Of a stretch of DNA of 64,000 nucleotides, positions 61,887 through 64,000 are shown one piece after another. The stretch covers positions 507,809 through 571,808 of the forward strand of contig NZ_JBFATZ010000004.1 of NCBI RefSeq assembly GCF_040678635.1, written 5' to 3'. Below the pieces are notes generated by a model. It saw only the letters and a program-made list of their open reading frames with translations, searched no databases and was not told the origin of the DNA. The DNA comes from Thermopolyspora sp040678635. Its GTDB lineage: Bacteria > Actinomycetota > Actinomycetes > Streptosporangiales > Streptosporangiaceae. The stretch's first letter is position 1; each line of letters begins with the position of its first letter. The position numbers and the translations under genes were made by a program.

Positions 61887-63530
61887 TCAGTTCCCGTCCG
61901 GAGTGTGCCGGTAGAACTCGACGTACTCCGGTTCCAGCGGCGTGTTGCCGAGGATGAGGTCGGCCGCCTTCTCGGCCAGCATCATCGTCGGCGCGTAGAT
62001 GTTGCCGTTGGTGATGTACGGCATCGCCGAGGCGTCCACCACCCGCACGCCCTCGACGCCGTACACGCCCATCGTGGCCGGGTCGAGCACGGACAACTCG
62101 TCCACGCCCATGCGGCAGGTGCACGAGGGGTGCAGAGCGGTCTCGGCGTCACGGGCGACCCAGTCGAGGATCTCCTCGTCGGTCCGCACCTCCGGGCCGG
62201 GGGAGATCTCGCCGCCGTTGAGCTCGGCGAAGGCCGGTTGGCTCATGATGTGGCGGGTGTGCCGGATCGCCTCGACCCACTCGCGGCGGTCCTGCGCGGT
62301 GGACAGGTAGTTGAAGCGCAGCGCCGGCTTGACCCGGGGGTCGGCCGACTTGAGCTTCACCGAGCCGCGGGCGTCGGAGTACATGGGCCCGATGTGGACC
62401 TGGTACCCGTGGCCCTGGGTCGGCGCCGAGCCGTCGTACCGCACGGCGATCGGCAGGAAGTGGAACATCAGGTTCGGGTAGGTGACATCATCATTTGAGC
62501 GGATAAATCCCCCCGCTTCAAAGTGATTCGTCGAGCCCGGCCCCGACCGGCCGAACAGCCACCGCGCCCCGATGAACGGCCGCCGCCACATGGCCAGATT
62601 CGGGGCCATCGACACCGGCTTGGTGCACGCGTGCTGGACGTACACCTCCAGATGATCCTGCAGGTTCTGCCCGACGCCCGGCAGGTGCTGGACGATCCGG
62701 ATGTTGTGATCCTTCAGGTCCCGCTCGTCGCCCACGCCGGAGAGCTGGAGCAGGTGCGGCGAGCTGATCGCGCCCGCGCACAGGATCACCTCGCCCGCCT
62801 TGACGACCTCGCCGTCGCACTCGACCCCGATCGCCCGGTTCCCGTCGAAGACGATCCGGCTGACGAAGGCCCGCGTGCGCACGGTGAGGTTGCGCCGCCG
62901 CATGGCGGGATACAGGTACGCGCGGGCCGCGCTGAGCCGCCGCCCGCGCCGGATGTTCCGGTCGAAGGTGGAGAACCCCTCCTGCCGGTAGCCGTTCACG
63001 TCGTCGGTCAGCGCGTGCCCGGCCTCCTGCACCGCCGCGAAGAACGCGTCGAACAGCGGCCCCTCGGCGGGGCCGCGCTCCAGCACCAGCGGCCCGTCCG
63101 TGCCGCGGAACGGCGCGTCCCGCTCCGACACCGGCCCGGTGCAGTTCTCCATCTTCTTGAAGTACGGCAGGCAGTGCGCGTAGTCCCAGTTCCGCATCCC
63201 GGCGTCGGCGGCCCACCGCTGGTAGTCCATCGGGTTGCCGCGCTGGAAGATCATGCCGTTGATGCTGCTCGACCCGCCGAGCACCTTGCCCCGGGCGTGG
63301 TAGATGCGCCGGCCCTTCATGTGGGGCTCGGGCTCGGTCTCGTACTTCCAGTCGTAGAACCGGCTGCCGATGGGGAACATCAGCGCGGCCGGCATGTGGA
63401 TGAACACGTCCCACAGGTAGTCGGGACGCCCCGCCTCCAGCACGAGAACCCGGACGTCCGGATTCTCGGTCAACCTCTCCGCCAAGGCCGACCCGGCGGA
63501 GCCGCCGCCGACGATGACGAAGTCGTACAT
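61887..63530 (-). CDS. betA: Choline dehydrogenase (GMC oxidoreductase)
   Basis: 547 aa. FAD-binding DFVIVGGGSAGSALAERL at residues 3-20, GMC signature 1 GKVLGGSSSINGMIF at ~82, signature 2 GAISSPHLLQLSGVG at ~255, and catalytic His in the C-terminal block ALHPSCTCRMG (~H462). Oxidises choline to betaine aldehyde at the membrane, feeding the betaine and dimethylglycine route. ATG 63530, 14 bp after the glycine-betaine binding protein gene, so uptake and oxidation are coupled. Other GMC alcohol oxidases are possible, but the context favours choline. Confidence 0.9.
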   Translation of the reverse strand: MYDFVIVGGGSAGSALAERLTENPDVRVLVLEAGRPDYLWDVFIHMPAALMFPIGSRFYDWKYETEPEPHMKGRRIYHARGKVLGGSSSINGMIFQRGNPMDYQRWAADAGMRNWDYAHCLPYFKKMENCTGPVSERDAPFRGTDGPLVLERGPAEGPLFDAFFAAVQEAGHALTDDVNGYRQEGFSTFDRNIRRGRRLSAARAYLYPAMRRRNLTVRTRAFVSRIVFDGNRAIGVECDGEVVKAGEVILCAGAISSPHLLQLSGVGDERDLKDHNIRIVQHLPGVGQNLQDHLEVYVQHACTKPVSMAPNLAMWRRPFIGARWLFGRSGPGSTNHFEAGGFIRSNDDVTYPNLMFHFLPIAVRYDGSAPTQGHGYQVHIGPMYSDARGSVKLKSADPRVKPALRFNYLSTAQDRREWVEAIRHTRHIMSQPAFAELNGGEISPGPEVRTDEEILDWVARDAETALHPSCTCRMGVDELSVLDPATMGVYGVEGVRVVDASAMPYITNGNIYAPTMMLAEKAADLILGNTPLEPEYVEFYRHTPDGN

Positions 63531-63544
63531 GTTCCGGCCACCGC

Positions 63545-64000
63545 TCACTTCGGCAGCCACGCCTTCCACTTGTCGGGGTTGGCCTCAACCCACTTCTTCG
63601 CCGCGTCCTCCGCCGACATCCCGTTGTTGGTGATGTCGTTGGCCACCGCGTTCTGATCGGCGTTCGTCCACTGGAAGTTCTTCACCAGCTCGTACGCCTT
63701 GCCCCCCGTGTCGGCGAACTTCTTGGACACGATCTTGTCCAGCTCGTACGCCGGATAGTCACACGCCACCTTCTTCGGATCGGCGTCACACCCCTGCGTG
63801 TACTCCGGCAGCTTCACCCGCACCAGCTCCAGCTGCGAGAACAACCACTGCGGCTCATAGAAGTACATCAGCAGCGGCGTCTTCTGCGCCGTCGCCTGCT
63901 GCGCAGCCTTGATCAACGCCGCCTCGCTGCCCGCGTACACCACCTTGAAGTTCAGATCAAGGTTCTCGATCAGCGCCGCGTCGTTGGTCACGAACGACGG
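63545..64000 (-). CDS. Glycine betaine/choline ABC transporter substrate-binding protein, 5' end beyond the window
   Basis: C-terminal 151 codons of an OpuAC-type binding protein; the frame is open to the right edge. FKVVYAGSEAALIKAAQQAT and LLMYFYEPQWLFSQLELVRV match the second lobe of OpuAC proteins, with aromatic residues (Tyr, Trp) typical of the quaternary-ammonium cage. It supplies choline or betaine to the choline dehydrogenase gene that follows on the same strand. Confidence 0.88.
   Translation of the reverse strand, partial: PSFVTNDAALIENLDLNFKVVYAGSEAALIKAAQQATAQKTPLLMYFYEPQWLFSQLELVRVKLPEYTQGCDADPKKVACDYPAYELDKIVSKKFADTGGKAYELVKNFQWTNADQNAVANDITNNGMSAEDAAKKWVEANPDKWKAWLPK

Overview
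The window comes from a chromosome of a high-GC actinomycete. Coding DNA is roughly 70 % G+C with strong third-position GC bias, and GTG or 4-bp-overlap (ATGA/GTGA) starts are common. Actinobacterial gene families are present throughout: ECF41 sigma factor, DUF574 methyltransferases, HelD helicase, a regulator paired with an ATP-binding protein, and Ser/Thr kinases. The mix fits Streptosporangiales or Streptomycetales, but the genus cannot be fixed from sequence reading alone. I saw no tRNA, rRNA, CRISPR array, integrase or transposase.

Layout. (1) 1-2.0 kb: an MscS-type channel cut by the left edge and a secreted HNH-nuclease lipoprotein. (2) 2.1-13.3 kb: a defence-like island. A DUF6119/TIGR04141 gene is divergent from an operon HTH-methyltransferase > HsdM > HsdS stub > AAA ATPase > DUF4276, followed by a Ser/Thr kinase with a TPR-like tail and a truncated regulator. 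The regulator remnant abuts the 3' end of a lost SDR gene, which marks a recombination scar. (3) 13.4-17.0 kb: a duplicated ECF41 sigma-factor/oxidoreductase cassette in which each copy has kept the gene the other has lost, with a DUF488 gene between. (4) 17.0-21.2 kb: a small secreted protein, an XRE regulator, HelD helicase and a NYN ribonuclease. (5) 21.3-33.2 kb: a second, complete island with the same order, HTH-methyltransferase > HsdM > HsdS > HsdR > Ser/Thr kinase-TPR, facing a full-length regulator. (6) 33.5-35.5 kb: an ATP-binding protein, a six-copy iteron-like array and a DUF4143 ATPase. (7) 35.5-43.1 kb: a dimethylglycine/sarcosine oxidation operon with a fused SoxA-SoxG. (8) 43.4-50.5 kb: PAP2-like protein, two-component system, DUF2306 protein, zinc-free alcohol dehydrogenase, a decayed GNAT and two tandem DUF574 methyltransferases. 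(9) 50.8-59.4 kb: a biuret/allophanate catabolic and BMP-type ABC transport operon under a GntR regulator. (10) 59.5-61.8 kb: a small membrane protein, Spo0M and a secreted RTX-like protein. (11) 61.9-64 kb: choline dehydrogenase and a glycine-betaine binding protein cut by the right edge.

How the genes work together. Regions 7 and 11 encode most of choline > betaine (with uptake) and dimethylglycine > sarcosine > glycine. Region 9 appears to import a urea-like compound and hydrolyse biuret to allophanate and then to ammonia and CO2. The most interesting part is the pair of paralogous islands (regions 2 and 5). They share an HTH-fused DNA methyltransferase, a type I HsdM, an HsdS, a variable effector (HsdR in one, AAA ATPase + DUF4276 in the other), a 517-residue kinase-TPR protein and a convergent regulator. 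This looks like a modular kinase-associated type I restriction or defence system with interchangeable effectors.
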